A DNA stretch of 8,035 bases from Actinomycetota bacterium (GTDB lineage Bacteria > Actinomycetota > Thermoleophilia > Gaiellales > Gaiellaceae). The notes beneath the pieces are model-generated. The model was given only the letters and a program-made list of their open reading frames with translations, did not search any database and was not told the origin of the DNA. Both the position numbers and the translations under genes were made by a program. The DNA is taken from contig JACDAS010000221.1 in NCBI GenBank assembly GCA_013695295.1, forward strand, positions 1 through 8,035. The letters run 5' to 3'. How positions within the stretch are numbered: position 1 is the first letter of the stretch; each line of letters begins with the position of its first letter. This document shows positions 1 through 6,434 of this stretch, one piece after another.

Positions 1-72
1 GTCCGCGCCGCCTCGCTGCTCGAGGGCCAGGGGTACGGCGTCGTCGCCTCCCCGGCGCTCTCGGCGCCGTGA
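1..72 (+). CDS. 3' end of upstream gene, possibly prephenate dehydrogenase with C-terminal ACT domain (partial)
   Basis: Frame 1 is open from the left edge to a TGA at 70-72 and gives the last 23 residues of a protein that starts outside the window. The visible tail contains RAASLLEGQGYGVVASPAL. This resembles the last helix and strand of an ACT domain (the pattern A..LL...GY.V). An ACT-tailed prephenate dehydrogenase (TyrA) is a common gene directly before aroA in Gram-positive bacteria, so TyrA is the favoured guess, acting in tyrosine synthesis. The stop overlaps the aroA GTG start as GTGA (69-72), so the two are probably translated together. The identification is inference from 23 residues and from context. 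Another shikimate-pathway or ACT-domain protein is possible. Confidence 0.5.
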   Translation, partial: VRAASLLEGQGYGVVASPALSAP

Positions 73-1349
73 GGATCGAGCCGGGGGTCGCGGTTCAGGG
101 AGCGCTTGCGGTCCCGGGCGCCAAGTCGATCTCCCACCGGGCGCTCCTGCTGGCAGCGCTCGCGGAGGGCCGGAGCGAGATCCGCGGGTTCGGCCGGTCC
201 GGCGACACTCTCTCCACGATCGCGGCGCTCCGTGCCCTTGGCATCGAGGCCGAAGCCGACGGTGACACGGCGCGGGTCTCGGGCGCCGGTCTGCGCGGCC
301 TGCGGCCACCCGGCGGGCCGATCGACTGCGGCAACGCGGGGACGCTGCTGCGGCTGCTCGCCGGGATCCTCGCGGGCCAGGAGGGGAGCTTCGAGCTGAC
401 GGGCGACGCGTCGCTTCGCTCGCGGCCGATGGAGCGAATCGCCGAGCCGCTCCGCCTGCTTGGTGCAGAGGTCGAGACGACCCACGGGGGGGCGCCGGTG
501 ACGATCCGGGGAGGCACGCTGCACCCGATCCGCTACGCGCTGCCGGTCGCGAGCGCCCAGGTGAAGTCCGCGGTTCTTCTCGCAGGCCTCTACGGGTCGA
601 GCGGCCCGACGGTGGTCGTCGAGCCGACGCAGACGCGAGACCACACCGAGCGGCTGCTCGAGGCCGCGGGGGCACGTGTCGGCCGGCGAGGCCGGGAGAT
701 CTCGGTCTGGCCGGCAGAGCGCCTCGAGCCCCTTTCGCTCGACGTCCCGGGTGACTTCTCCTCGGCGGTGCCCTTCCTCGTCGCGGCCACGCTCCTCTCG
801 GGCTCGGTCTTGCGGATCGTCGGCGTCAACGTGAATCCGACGCGGATCGGCCTCCTCCACGTGCTGGAGCGGATGGGGGCCCGGATCTCGCTCTTCAACC
901 GGCGCTCGATCGGCGGCGAGCCCGGGGCGGACATCGAGGTGGCCTCGGCGGAGCTGACCGCGACCGCCGTCTCGGCCGCGGAGGTGCCGCTGCTCGTCGA
1001 CGAGCTGCCGCTCTTCGCCCTGGCCGCCGCCTGCGCGCGCGGGGAGAGCGTCGTCAGCGGTGCAGCCGAGCTACGGCTGAAGGAGTCGGACCGGATCGAG
1101 ACGATCACGGAGGCGCTGCGTGCGGTCGGCGTCCGCGCCTCGGCGACGGTGGACGGCTTCCGCGTCCGCGGTGTCCCCGCACGGCCGCGTGGGGGCCGCG
1201 TGCACGCCCGCGGCGACCACCGGATCGCGATGCTCGGCGCGGTCGCAGGCCTCCTCTCTCGGGAGGGCGTCGAGCTCGAGGACGCCGAATGCGTCGCTAT
1301 AAGCTTCCCCGGCTTTCTCGAGGTCCTGGAGTCGGTGAGAGAACGTTGA
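69..1349 (+). CDS. aroA: 3-phosphoshikimate 1-carboxyvinyltransferase (EPSP synthase)
   Basis: A 426-residue cytoplasmic enzyme of the shikimate pathway. It transfers the enolpyruvyl group of PEP to shikimate-3-phosphate. The full set of family motifs is present: GAKSISHR (K19, S20, R24), CGNAGT at 87-92 with R95, SRPM with R119, SAQVKSA (S162, Q164), TRDHTER at 189-195, DELPLFALAAA (D311, E312), LKESDR (E339, R342) and DHRIAM (R385). The length is normal and both halves of the inverse-alpha/beta barrel are complete. The GTG start at 69 is chosen because the conserved N-terminus follows directly and it overlaps the upstream TGA. No clear Shine-Dalgarno sequence precedes it, which suggests reinitiation after the upstream gene. 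The PEP-site glycine (G91, equivalent to E. coli G96) is kept, the pattern usually linked with glyphosate sensitivity. The position equivalent to E. coli P101 is Leu (L96), and the C-terminal motif reads ISFPGF where E. coli has KTFPDY. As far as I know both are ordinary for non-enterobacterial AroA. Confidence 0.97.
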   Translation: MRIEPGVAVQGALAVPGAKSISHRALLLAALAEGRSEIRGFGRSGDTLSTIAALRALGIEAEADGDTARVSGAGLRGLRPPGGPIDCGNAGTLLRLLAGILAGQEGSFELTGDASLRSRPMERIAEPLRLLGAEVETTHGGAPVTIRGGTLHPIRYALPVASAQVKSAVLLAGLYGSSGPTVVVEPTQTRDHTERLLEAAGARVGRRGREISVWPAERLEPLSLDVPGDFSSAVPFLVAATLLSGSVLRIVGVNVNPTRIGLLHVLERMGARISLFNRRSIGGEPGADIEVASAELTATAVSAAEVPLLVDELPLFALAAACARGESVVSGAAELRLKESDRIETITEALRAVGVRASATVDGFRVRGVPARPRGGRVHARGDHRIAMLGAVAGLLSREGVELEDAECVAISFPGFLEVLESVRER

Positions 1350-1984
1350 TCGTCGCCATCGACGGCCCCGCGGGGGCCGGCAAGAGCACCGTCGCGCGCC
1401 GCCTCGCCGGGCGGCTCGGCTACCGCTACCTCGACACCGGGGCGATGTACCGGGCGCTGACCTGGCTCGCGCTCGTCCGCGGGCTGCCGCTCGCAGACGG
1501 AGGTCCGCTCGGCGAGCTCGCCCGCGAGAACCCCATCGACATCGACGAGGCCGGTCGGGTCTGGATCGACGCCACCGACGTCACCGCTGCGATCCGACAG
1601 GCGCGGATCGACCGCGTCGTGCCGGTGGTGGCCAGGCATCCCCAGGTGAGGAGCGTGATGCGCGAGCGCCAGCACGAGCTTGCGGAGCTCGGCGACGCCG
1701 TGATCGAGGGCCGGGACATCGGCACGGTCGTCGCTCCCGACGCCGAGGTCAAGATCTACCTGACCGCCGACAGCACGGTGCGCGCGCAGCGCCGCACCGC
1801 CGACCGGCCGGAGATCGGCGCCGACGCGCTCGCGACCGACCTGCGCCTGCGGGACGAGAGCGACGCCGCGCGCATGCGTCCGGCCGAGGACGCCGAGCTG
1901 ATCGACACCACGCAGCTCGACGTGGACGGGGTCGTGGCGCGGGTCGAGGAGCTCGTCCGCGAGCGCCAGCTCGCCGCGTCGTGA
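1346..1984 (+). CDS. cmk: (d)CMP kinase (cytidylate kinase), TTG start
   Basis: A 212-residue cytoplasmic nucleoside monophosphate kinase. It phosphorylates CMP and dCMP with ATP, feeding CTP for RNA, DNA and CDP-lipid synthesis. It opens directly on the P-loop GPAGAGKST (residues 7-15, K13). DTGAMYR follows at 30-36, then GRDIGTVV with R123 and D124 in the nucleotide site, a VKIYLTA strand, and a lid-type segment RDESDAARMRPAEDA near the C-terminus. The frame is open upstream to an ATG at 1289, but those 19 extra codons lie inside aroA and match nothing in the family. The TTG at 1346 overlaps the aroA stop as TTGA, has a weak GGTGAG 6 bases upstream, and puts the P-loop at the usual distance from the N-terminus. 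The next gene, plsC-like, overlaps by 4 bases. Function is certain; the start is likely but not proven. Confidence 0.95.
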   Translation: MIVAIDGPAGAGKSTVARRLAGRLGYRYLDTGAMYRALTWLALVRGLPLADGGPLGELARENPIDIDEAGRVWIDATDVTAAIRQARIDRVVPVVARHPQVRSVMRERQHELAELGDAVIEGRDIGTVVAPDAEVKIYLTADSTVRAQRRTADRPEIGADALATDLRLRDESDAARMRPAEDAELIDTTQLDVDGVVARVEELVRERQLAAS

Positions 1985-2631
1985 CGTTCCCCGACGTCGT
2001 GTGGGGGCTCGGGCGCCTGACGATGGCGCCGGTAACGCGCGTCTTCACGCGGCTCCAGGACTACGGCGTCGACCGGATCCCGGCACACGGGGGAGCGGTG
2101 CTGGCGATCAACCACTTCCACTGGATCGACACTGCCGCTTTCGGCGCCTCCTGCCCGAGGACGATCCGCTACATGGCGAAGATCGAGGCCCACCGCGTCC
2201 CCGCCCTCGGCCAGCTGATCCGCGCGTTCGGCTCGTTCTCCGTGCGGCGCGGCGAGTCGGACCGGGAGGCGGTGCGAATGGCGCGGGAGATCGTCCGCGA
2301 CGGCCACGTCCTGGGGCTGTTCGTCGAGGGGACGCGGCAGCGAAGCGGCGTGCCGGGCAGGGCGCAGCCGGGCGCGGCGATGATCGCGATCCAGGAAGGG
2401 GCGCCGGTCGTGCCGGGCGCCGTCTTCGGAAGCCACACGTGGACCGTCGGCAACTTCGCGCCCGTGTCGATTGCCTGGGGCGAGCCCGTACGCTTCGACG
2501 GCCTGCCTCGCGGCGCGCGAGGCTACCGCGAAGCCTCCGTGGAGATCGAGCGTCGCATCCGCACCCTCTGGGAGTTCCTCGGGGAGCTGCACCGGGTCGG
2601 TCGCCCGCGGGTCGCCACCCCGCCGGCATGA
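1981..2631 (+). CDS. plsC: PlsC-like 1-acyl-sn-glycerol-3-phosphate acyltransferase
   Basis: A 216-residue member of the lysophosphatidic acid acyltransferase (LPLAT/AGPAT) family, probably bound to the inner face of the membrane. It is likely to acylate position 2 of 1-acylglycerol-3-phosphate to give phosphatidic acid. All four family blocks are visible. Block I is NHFHWID (H45 and D50 form the catalytic HX4D). Block II is GSFSVRRG at 84-91. Block III is FVEGTR at 114-119, which binds the phosphate. Block IV is PVVPGAVFG at 142-150. Block I has His at 47 where Ser or Thr is usual. The GTG start overlaps the cmk stop as GTGA and has no obvious ribosome binding site. Co-transcription with gpsA two genes on supports a phospholipid role. 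Family membership is clear, but the acyl acceptor cannot be read from the sequence, and the symbol is by family rather than proven orthology. Confidence 0.9.
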   Translation: MTFPDVVWGLGRLTMAPVTRVFTRLQDYGVDRIPAHGGAVLAINHFHWIDTAAFGASCPRTIRYMAKIEAHRVPALGQLIRAFGSFSVRRGESDREAVRMAREIVRDGHVLGLFVEGTRQRSGVPGRAQPGAAMIAIQEGAPVVPGAVFGSHTWTVGNFAPVSIAWGEPVRFDGLPRGARGYREASVEIERRIRTLWEFLGELHRVGRPRVATPPA

Positions 2632-3956
2632 GCGTCGACGCTCTGCTCGGCCGCGTCGCGATCGTCGGCTTTCCGAACGTCGGCAAGTCCACCCTCGTCA
2701 ACCGGCTGACCGAGTCGAGAGCCGCGGTCGTCCACGACACTCCGGGGGTGACACGGGACCGCAAGGAGCTCGTCTGCGAGTGGAACGGCAAGCACTTCCT
2801 GCTGGTCGACACCGGCGGGGTCGACATCGCCGACCCGTCCCCGATCACCCGCTCGGTCGCTGACCAGGCCCGCGCGGCCGTGGCCGAGGCCGACCTCGTC
2901 CTCCTCGTCGTCGACACGCGCTCGGGCATCACCCCCGGCGACGAGGAGCTGGCGGCGATCCTGCGGGCAGCCCGGAAGCCCGTGCTCCTGCTCGCGAACA
3001 AGATCGACGATCCGGGCCGTGACACAGACGCGGTCGAGTTTCACCGGCTCGGCCTCGGCGACCCGATCCCGCTCTCGGCGCTGCACGGGCACGGCACGGG
3101 CGATCTCCTGGACGAGATCGTGGCACGCCTCCCCGGCCACGGCGCGGCGCCGGTCGGCGAGGAGGCGATTCGCGTCGCGATCCTCGGCCGGCCGAACGTC
3201 GGCAAGTCGAGCCTGCTGAACAGGCTGCTCGGCCAGGAACGCGTAGTCGTGTCGGAGCTGCCGGGGACGACGCGCGACTCGATCGACACGGTCCTCGTCC
3301 GGGGCGAGCGCACGTTCGTGCTCGTCGACACGGCCGGGCTGCGCCGGCGGCGGCGCCAGCGTCAGGGAATCGAGTACTACTCGGAGCTCCGGGCGCTCGA
3401 GGCGGCCGAGCGGGCCGACGTCGCGCTCGTCCTGATCGACGCGAGCGAGGGACTGGTCGAGCAGGATGTCGCCGTCGCCGACGTCGCCCGCAAGGCCCAG
3501 TGCTCGACCCTCGTCGTCCTGTCCAAGTGGGACGCGACGCAGATCGGGATCGAGGACGTCCGGCCGGTGCTCGAGCGGCGCCTGCGGCAGCGGCCCGAGC
3601 TGATCGCGGTCTCGGCGAAGACCGGCCGTGGGATCGACCGGCTGCTCGACAAGGTCGAGGGGCTCTTCGACCGCTACGTGGCCCGGGTCGGCACGGGCGA
3701 GCTGAATCGATTCCTCGGCGACCTCAAGGAGGTCCGCCAGGCTCCGTCGAGGGCCGGCAAGCGGCTCAACCTCCTCTACGGGACTCAGACACGCGTCCGG
3801 CCGCCGCGCTTTCGTTTCTTCGTCAACGATCCGGGGCTCGTGACGCGGGACTACGGCTACTGGGTGGAGAACCAACTGCGGGAGCGCTTCTCGCTCACCG
3901 GCGTGCCCGTCTCGATCGACTTCGTCCGCAAGCCGGGGGGCCGGGTCGGCGGATGA
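2628..3956 (+). CDS. der: Ribosome-associated double GTPase Der (EngA)
   Basis: A 442-residue essential-type GTPase needed for maturation of the 50S ribosomal subunit. It has two tandem G domains and a C-terminal KH-like domain. G domain 1 shows GFPNVGKST (14-22, K20), DTPGVTRDR, DTGG at 61-64 and NKID at 124-127. G domain 2 shows GRPNVGKSS (187-195, K193), PGTTRDSID, DTAG starting at D234, SKWD at 299-302 and SAK at 329-331. The KH-like tail carries LLYGTQTRVRPPRFRFFVN and VTRDYGYWVENQLRE-type sequence. The ATG at 2628 overlaps the plsC stop as ATGA and begins 13 residues before the first P-loop, as in the family. The frame stays open upstream to 2001, but that stretch is a shadow of plsC. 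The oddity is Ser in place of the near-universal Asn in the second NKxD motif. Function is certain. Confidence 0.97.
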   Translation: MSVDALLGRVAIVGFPNVGKSTLVNRLTESRAAVVHDTPGVTRDRKELVCEWNGKHFLLVDTGGVDIADPSPITRSVADQARAAVAEADLVLLVVDTRSGITPGDEELAAILRAARKPVLLLANKIDDPGRDTDAVEFHRLGLGDPIPLSALHGHGTGDLLDEIVARLPGHGAAPVGEEAIRVAILGRPNVGKSSLLNRLLGQERVVVSELPGTTRDSIDTVLVRGERTFVLVDTAGLRRRRRQRQGIEYYSELRALEAAERADVALVLIDASEGLVEQDVAVADVARKAQCSTLVVLSKWDATQIGIEDVRPVLERRLRQRPELIAVSAKTGRGIDRLLDKVEGLFDRYVARVGTGELNRFLGDLKEVRQAPSRAGKRLNLLYGTQTRVRPPRFRFFVNDPGLVTRDYGYWVENQLRERFSLTGVPVSIDFVRKPGGRVGG

Positions 3957-4909
3957 AGGCGGTCGTCGTCGGCGGCGGCTCGTGGGGCACGGCGTTCGCG
4001 CGCCTGCTGGCCGATCGCGGTCACGACGTGGAGCTTGCGTGCCGGGACGCCGCGCAGGCCCGGGCGATCGCCGAGACCGGAAGGAACCCGCGCTATCTCC
4101 GAGACGTGCCGCTCGAGGACATCGGGGCATCGACGGTCGGCGAGGCCGCCGTGTCGAGCGCCGAGCTCGTCGTGCTCGCGGTCCCCAGCCGCCAGTTCGG
4201 CCGCGTCGTGCGGGCCCTGCCGGGCGGATCGCCCGTCCTCTGCCTGACGAAGGGCCTCGACCCCGACTCGGGCAGGCGGCTCTCGACCCTCGTCGAAGGT
4301 CGGCCGGTTGCGGTTCTCTCGGGCCCGAACATCGCCTTCGAGGTCGCCCAGGGGCTCCCCGGGGCGGCTGTGATCGCGAGCGAGGACGCGTCGCTCGCGC
4401 TCGAGCTGCAGCACGCGATCAACTCGCTCGCCTTCCGGGTCTACGTCAACGCCGACCTCGTCGGCGTCGAGCTCTGCGCGGCGGCCAAGAACGTGATCGC
4501 GCTCGCCGCCGGCGGGGTCGACGGCCTCGGCCTCGGCGACAACGCGAAGGCTGCCCTGATCACCCGAGGGCTCGTCGAGATGGCGCGTCTCGGCGAGGCG
4601 TGCGGCGGCCGGCCCGAGACGTTCTCTGGCCTCGCGGGTATGGGCGACCTCGTCGTCACCTGCTGGAGCCACCACGGCCGAAACCGCAGGGCCGGCGAGC
4701 TGATCGCGCGCGGGGCCACCGCCGACGAGGCGGTCGCCGAGATCGGCATGGTCGTCGAGGGGCTGACGACGGCGCCCGTCCTGCGGGACCTCTCCCGCAG
4801 GCTCCGCATCGAGCTGCCGATCACCGAAGGGGTGTGCCGGGTCCTCGGCGGCGAGAGCCTCGGCGAGCTCGTGGCCTCGCTGATGGGACGACGGCCGACG
4901 GAGGAGTAG
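3953..4909 (+). CDS. gpsA: NAD(P)-dependent glycerol-3-phosphate dehydrogenase
   Basis: A 318-residue cytoplasmic enzyme that reduces dihydroxyacetone phosphate to sn-glycerol-3-phosphate, the backbone for phospholipids. The N-terminal Rossmann fold begins at once with GGGSWGTAFA (7-16). It is followed by NPRYL, the substrate-site LTKGLD (K100) and SGPN at 123-126 (usually SGPS or SGPT). The helical C-terminal domain has CAAAKNVIA with the catalytic-type K179, NAKAALITRG (N197, K199, R205) and GLAGMGDLVVTC at 226-237. Length is typical. The ATG at 3953 overlaps the der stop as ATGA, with a GGCGG just upstream that may serve weakly as a ribosome binding site. Its product is the direct precursor for the acyltransferase pathway in which the plsC-like gene acts. 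Open frame upstream of 3953 is a shadow of der. This is the last gene in the overlapping run. Confidence 0.97.
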   Translation: MKAVVVGGGSWGTAFARLLADRGHDVELACRDAAQARAIAETGRNPRYLRDVPLEDIGASTVGEAAVSSAELVVLAVPSRQFGRVVRALPGGSPVLCLTKGLDPDSGRRLSTLVEGRPVAVLSGPNIAFEVAQGLPGAAVIASEDASLALELQHAINSLAFRVYVNADLVGVELCAAAKNVIALAAGGVDGLGLGDNAKAALITRGLVEMARLGEACGGRPETFSGLAGMGDLVVTCWSHHGRNRRAGELIARGATADEAVAEIGMVVEGLTTAPVLRDLSRRLRIELPITEGVCRVLGGESLGELVASLMGRRPTEE

Positions 4910-4934
4910 GAGCCGTGCCGAAACGAGTTATCAG

Positions 4935-4940
4935 TAGTAT
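4935..4940 (+). promoter_or_regulatory. Possible -10 element of a leaderless promoter for the lipoprotein gene
   Basis: TAGTAT fits the actinobacterial -10 pattern TANNNT and sits 7 bases before the ATG at 4948. Transcription starting there would give a leaderless mRNA beginning at or next to the ATG. It lies in an AT-rich patch (4921-4940) that stands out in this GC-rich window and falls just after the gpsA stop. No good -35 box is visible at the expected distance. This is inference from pattern and position. Confidence 0.4.
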
Positions 4941-4947
4941 CGGCCCG

Positions 4948-6423
4948 ATGCGCTCGCGGCTCGCCTACGCCCTCGGGCTCCTGCTCGTCGCGATCTCCCT
5001 CGGCCTCGCCGGCTGCGGCGGCGGCGGTGACGGCGGCGGCAAGGACTCGGACGGCGGCAGCGCCGCGACTGGGGAGACGCCGGCCGGCGCCGCCCTCGCG
5101 CCCTCGACGGCCGTCGGCTTCGTCTTCGCGGACACCGACTTCGACGGCGACGGGTGGCAGGCGCTCGACGACCTCTCGCGGAAGTTCCCGGATCGGGAGG
5201 AGCTGCTCGCACGGATCCAGAAGGAACTCGCGGACGAGGGGATCAGCTTCGAGGACGACATCAAGCCCGCCCTCGGGCCGGAGACCGACATCGGCCTCCT
5301 CGGCTTCGAGGGCGAGGGCATGGCTGTGGGCCTGACGAAGCCCGGCGACGACGCGAAGGCGCGAGCCCTGTTCGAGAAGCTCCTCGACGAGGGCGATACG
5401 GCTGCCTACCGCACGGTCGACGGCTGGCTCGCGGCCTCCGATCAGCAGTCCGTGGTCGACGCGGTGCCGGCCGACGACACCGCGTCACTGACGAAGAACG
5501 ACCTCTTCACGGCGGCGATGTCCGACCTGCCCGGCGGCGCGTTGCTGAAGCTGTGGCTCGACGGGGCCACGCTTACGAAGCAGGTGGAGCAAGGCACCCA
5601 GCCCGACGTCGCGAAGGGCCTCGGGACGCTCCTGTCGGTCGCCGCCTCGCTCGACGCCTCGGACGACGGGGCCAGGATGCACGTCGTCGCCAGGCGGCAG
5701 GGGGGCGTCGAAGCGACCACCTACAGCTCGGAGCTCGTCTCGCAGGCGCCGGCCGGCGCGCTCGTCTACCTCTCGTTCAAGGGCCTCGACGCCGCGCTGA
5801 AGCAGGTGCGCCAGAACCCTGCCGTTGCGCCGCGGATCGCCGAGGTCGAGGCCCAGCTCGGAGTGACGCTCGATGAGCTGGGAGCGCTGTTCGCGGGCGA
5901 GGGAGCCTTCTATCTCCGGCAGGGCTCGCCGATCCCGGAGGTCACGCTCCTGCTCCAGGCCGAGGACGAGAACGCATCGCTTGCGACCGCAGACCGTTTG
6001 CTGGCGAAGCTCGGCCCCTCGCTCGGACTCGCCGGGCCGCCGACCTCGACCGAGGTGGATGGCGTTGCCGTCAAGAAGCTCACCGGCGAGCAGTTCGCGA
6101 TCTACTACGGGGCGGTCGACGGCAAGCTCGTCTTCACGAGCTCGACCACCGGAATCACGGGCCTGAAGGAGGGCGACAAGCTCGACTCAGACGACACGTT
6201 CTCGAAGGCGCGCGAGGCCGCGGACATGCCCGACGAGACCGCAGGCTTCCTCTACGCGAACCTGAAGCAGCTCGTGCCGCTCGTGCTCAACTTCTCGACC
6301 ACGGCCGGACGCACGGTCCCGCCGGACGTCGAAGGGAACCTCGAGCCGCTGCGGTCGCTGCTCTTCTACGGCGCCGCCGACGGCGACAAGGTCTCGCTGA
6401 CCGGCTTCCTCGGCCTCGAGTAG
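4948..6423 (+). CDS. Secreted lipoprotein of DUF3352 type, function unknown
   Basis: A 491-residue protein when started at ATG 4948. It opens with a short basic n-region (MRSR), a hydrophobic core and the lipobox LAGC with C23 as the lipidated cysteine. A Gly/Asp/Ser-rich linker to about residue 45 follows, so it should be anchored to the outer face of the membrane. The folded part resembles DUF3352 proteins, which have no known function. It shows two similar halves, about residues 50-215 and 266-470. Each half has a Pro-Ala-rich strand (from P52 and P268), a helix ending in a GI/GV-S/T-x-(D/E) turn (G98, G305), a VDG hairpin (V157, V390) and a DDT segment (D176, D415). No catalytic motif is recognised. 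An alternative GTG start at 4915 has GAGGAG 8 bases upstream and would add 11 residues (502 in all) without harming the signal peptide. A separate promoter may lie at 4935-4940. The gene is confident, the DUF3352 label moderately so. Confidence 0.85.
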   Translation: MRSRLAYALGLLLVAISLGLAGCGGGGDGGGKDSDGGSAATGETPAGAALAPSTAVGFVFADTDFDGDGWQALDDLSRKFPDREELLARIQKELADEGISFEDDIKPALGPETDIGLLGFEGEGMAVGLTKPGDDAKARALFEKLLDEGDTAAYRTVDGWLAASDQQSVVDAVPADDTASLTKNDLFTAAMSDLPGGALLKLWLDGATLTKQVEQGTQPDVAKGLGTLLSVAASLDASDDGARMHVVARRQGGVEATTYSSELVSQAPAGALVYLSFKGLDAALKQVRQNPAVAPRIAEVEAQLGVTLDELGALFAGEGAFYLRQGSPIPEVTLLLQAEDENASLATADRLLAKLGPSLGLAGPPTSTEVDGVAVKKLTGEQFAIYYGAVDGKLVFTSSTTGITGLKEGDKLDSDDTFSKAREAADMPDETAGFLYANLKQLVPLVLNFSTTAGRTVPPDVEGNLEPLRSLLFYGAADGDKVSLTGFLGLE

Positions 6424-6434
6424 CCTTCGCCGCC

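Noticed and set aside
324..356. Naturally glyphosate-tolerant AroA active site
   Set aside because: The key glycine of the CGNAGT motif is kept. The Leu in place of E. coli P101 is, to my knowledge, common in ordinary non-enterobacterial AroA, so no tolerance is claimed.
2001..2627. N-terminal extension of der, giving a 651-residue protein
   Set aside because: The extra part is the out-of-frame reading of plsC and is Arg/Gly/Ala-rich nonsense. The Der family starts shortly before the first P-loop, and the ATG at 2628 fits the overlap pattern.
2523..4130. Long minus-strand open frame of 535 codons opposite der and gpsA
   Set aside because: It lies opposite two certain genes, has Arg/Asp/Pro-rich composition with no recognisable motif, and is the usual antisense shadow in GC-rich DNA. 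The same applies to the minus frames at 590-1675, 1756-2592, 3857-4675, 6366-7109 and 7113-7709.
3982..4914. Extension of the lipoprotein frame upstream through gpsA (813 codons)
   Set aside because: It is an alternate-frame reading of gpsA with low-complexity Arg/Pro/Gly content and would bury the signal peptide and lipobox in the middle of a protein.
5128..5160. EF-hand or dockerin-like calcium site (DTDFDGDGW) in the lipoprotein
   Set aside because: The DxDxDG spacing is present, but the flanking helices and the later acidic ligand of an EF-hand loop are not convincing, and the segment lies where DUF3352-type proteins have an ordinary acidic turn. I would not call calcium binding from this alone.
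6424..6434. SAM riboswitch in front of metK
   Set aside because: Only 11 bases separate the upstream stop from the metK start, too few for any SAM riboswitch class, and nothing similar is seen in the upstream coding region.
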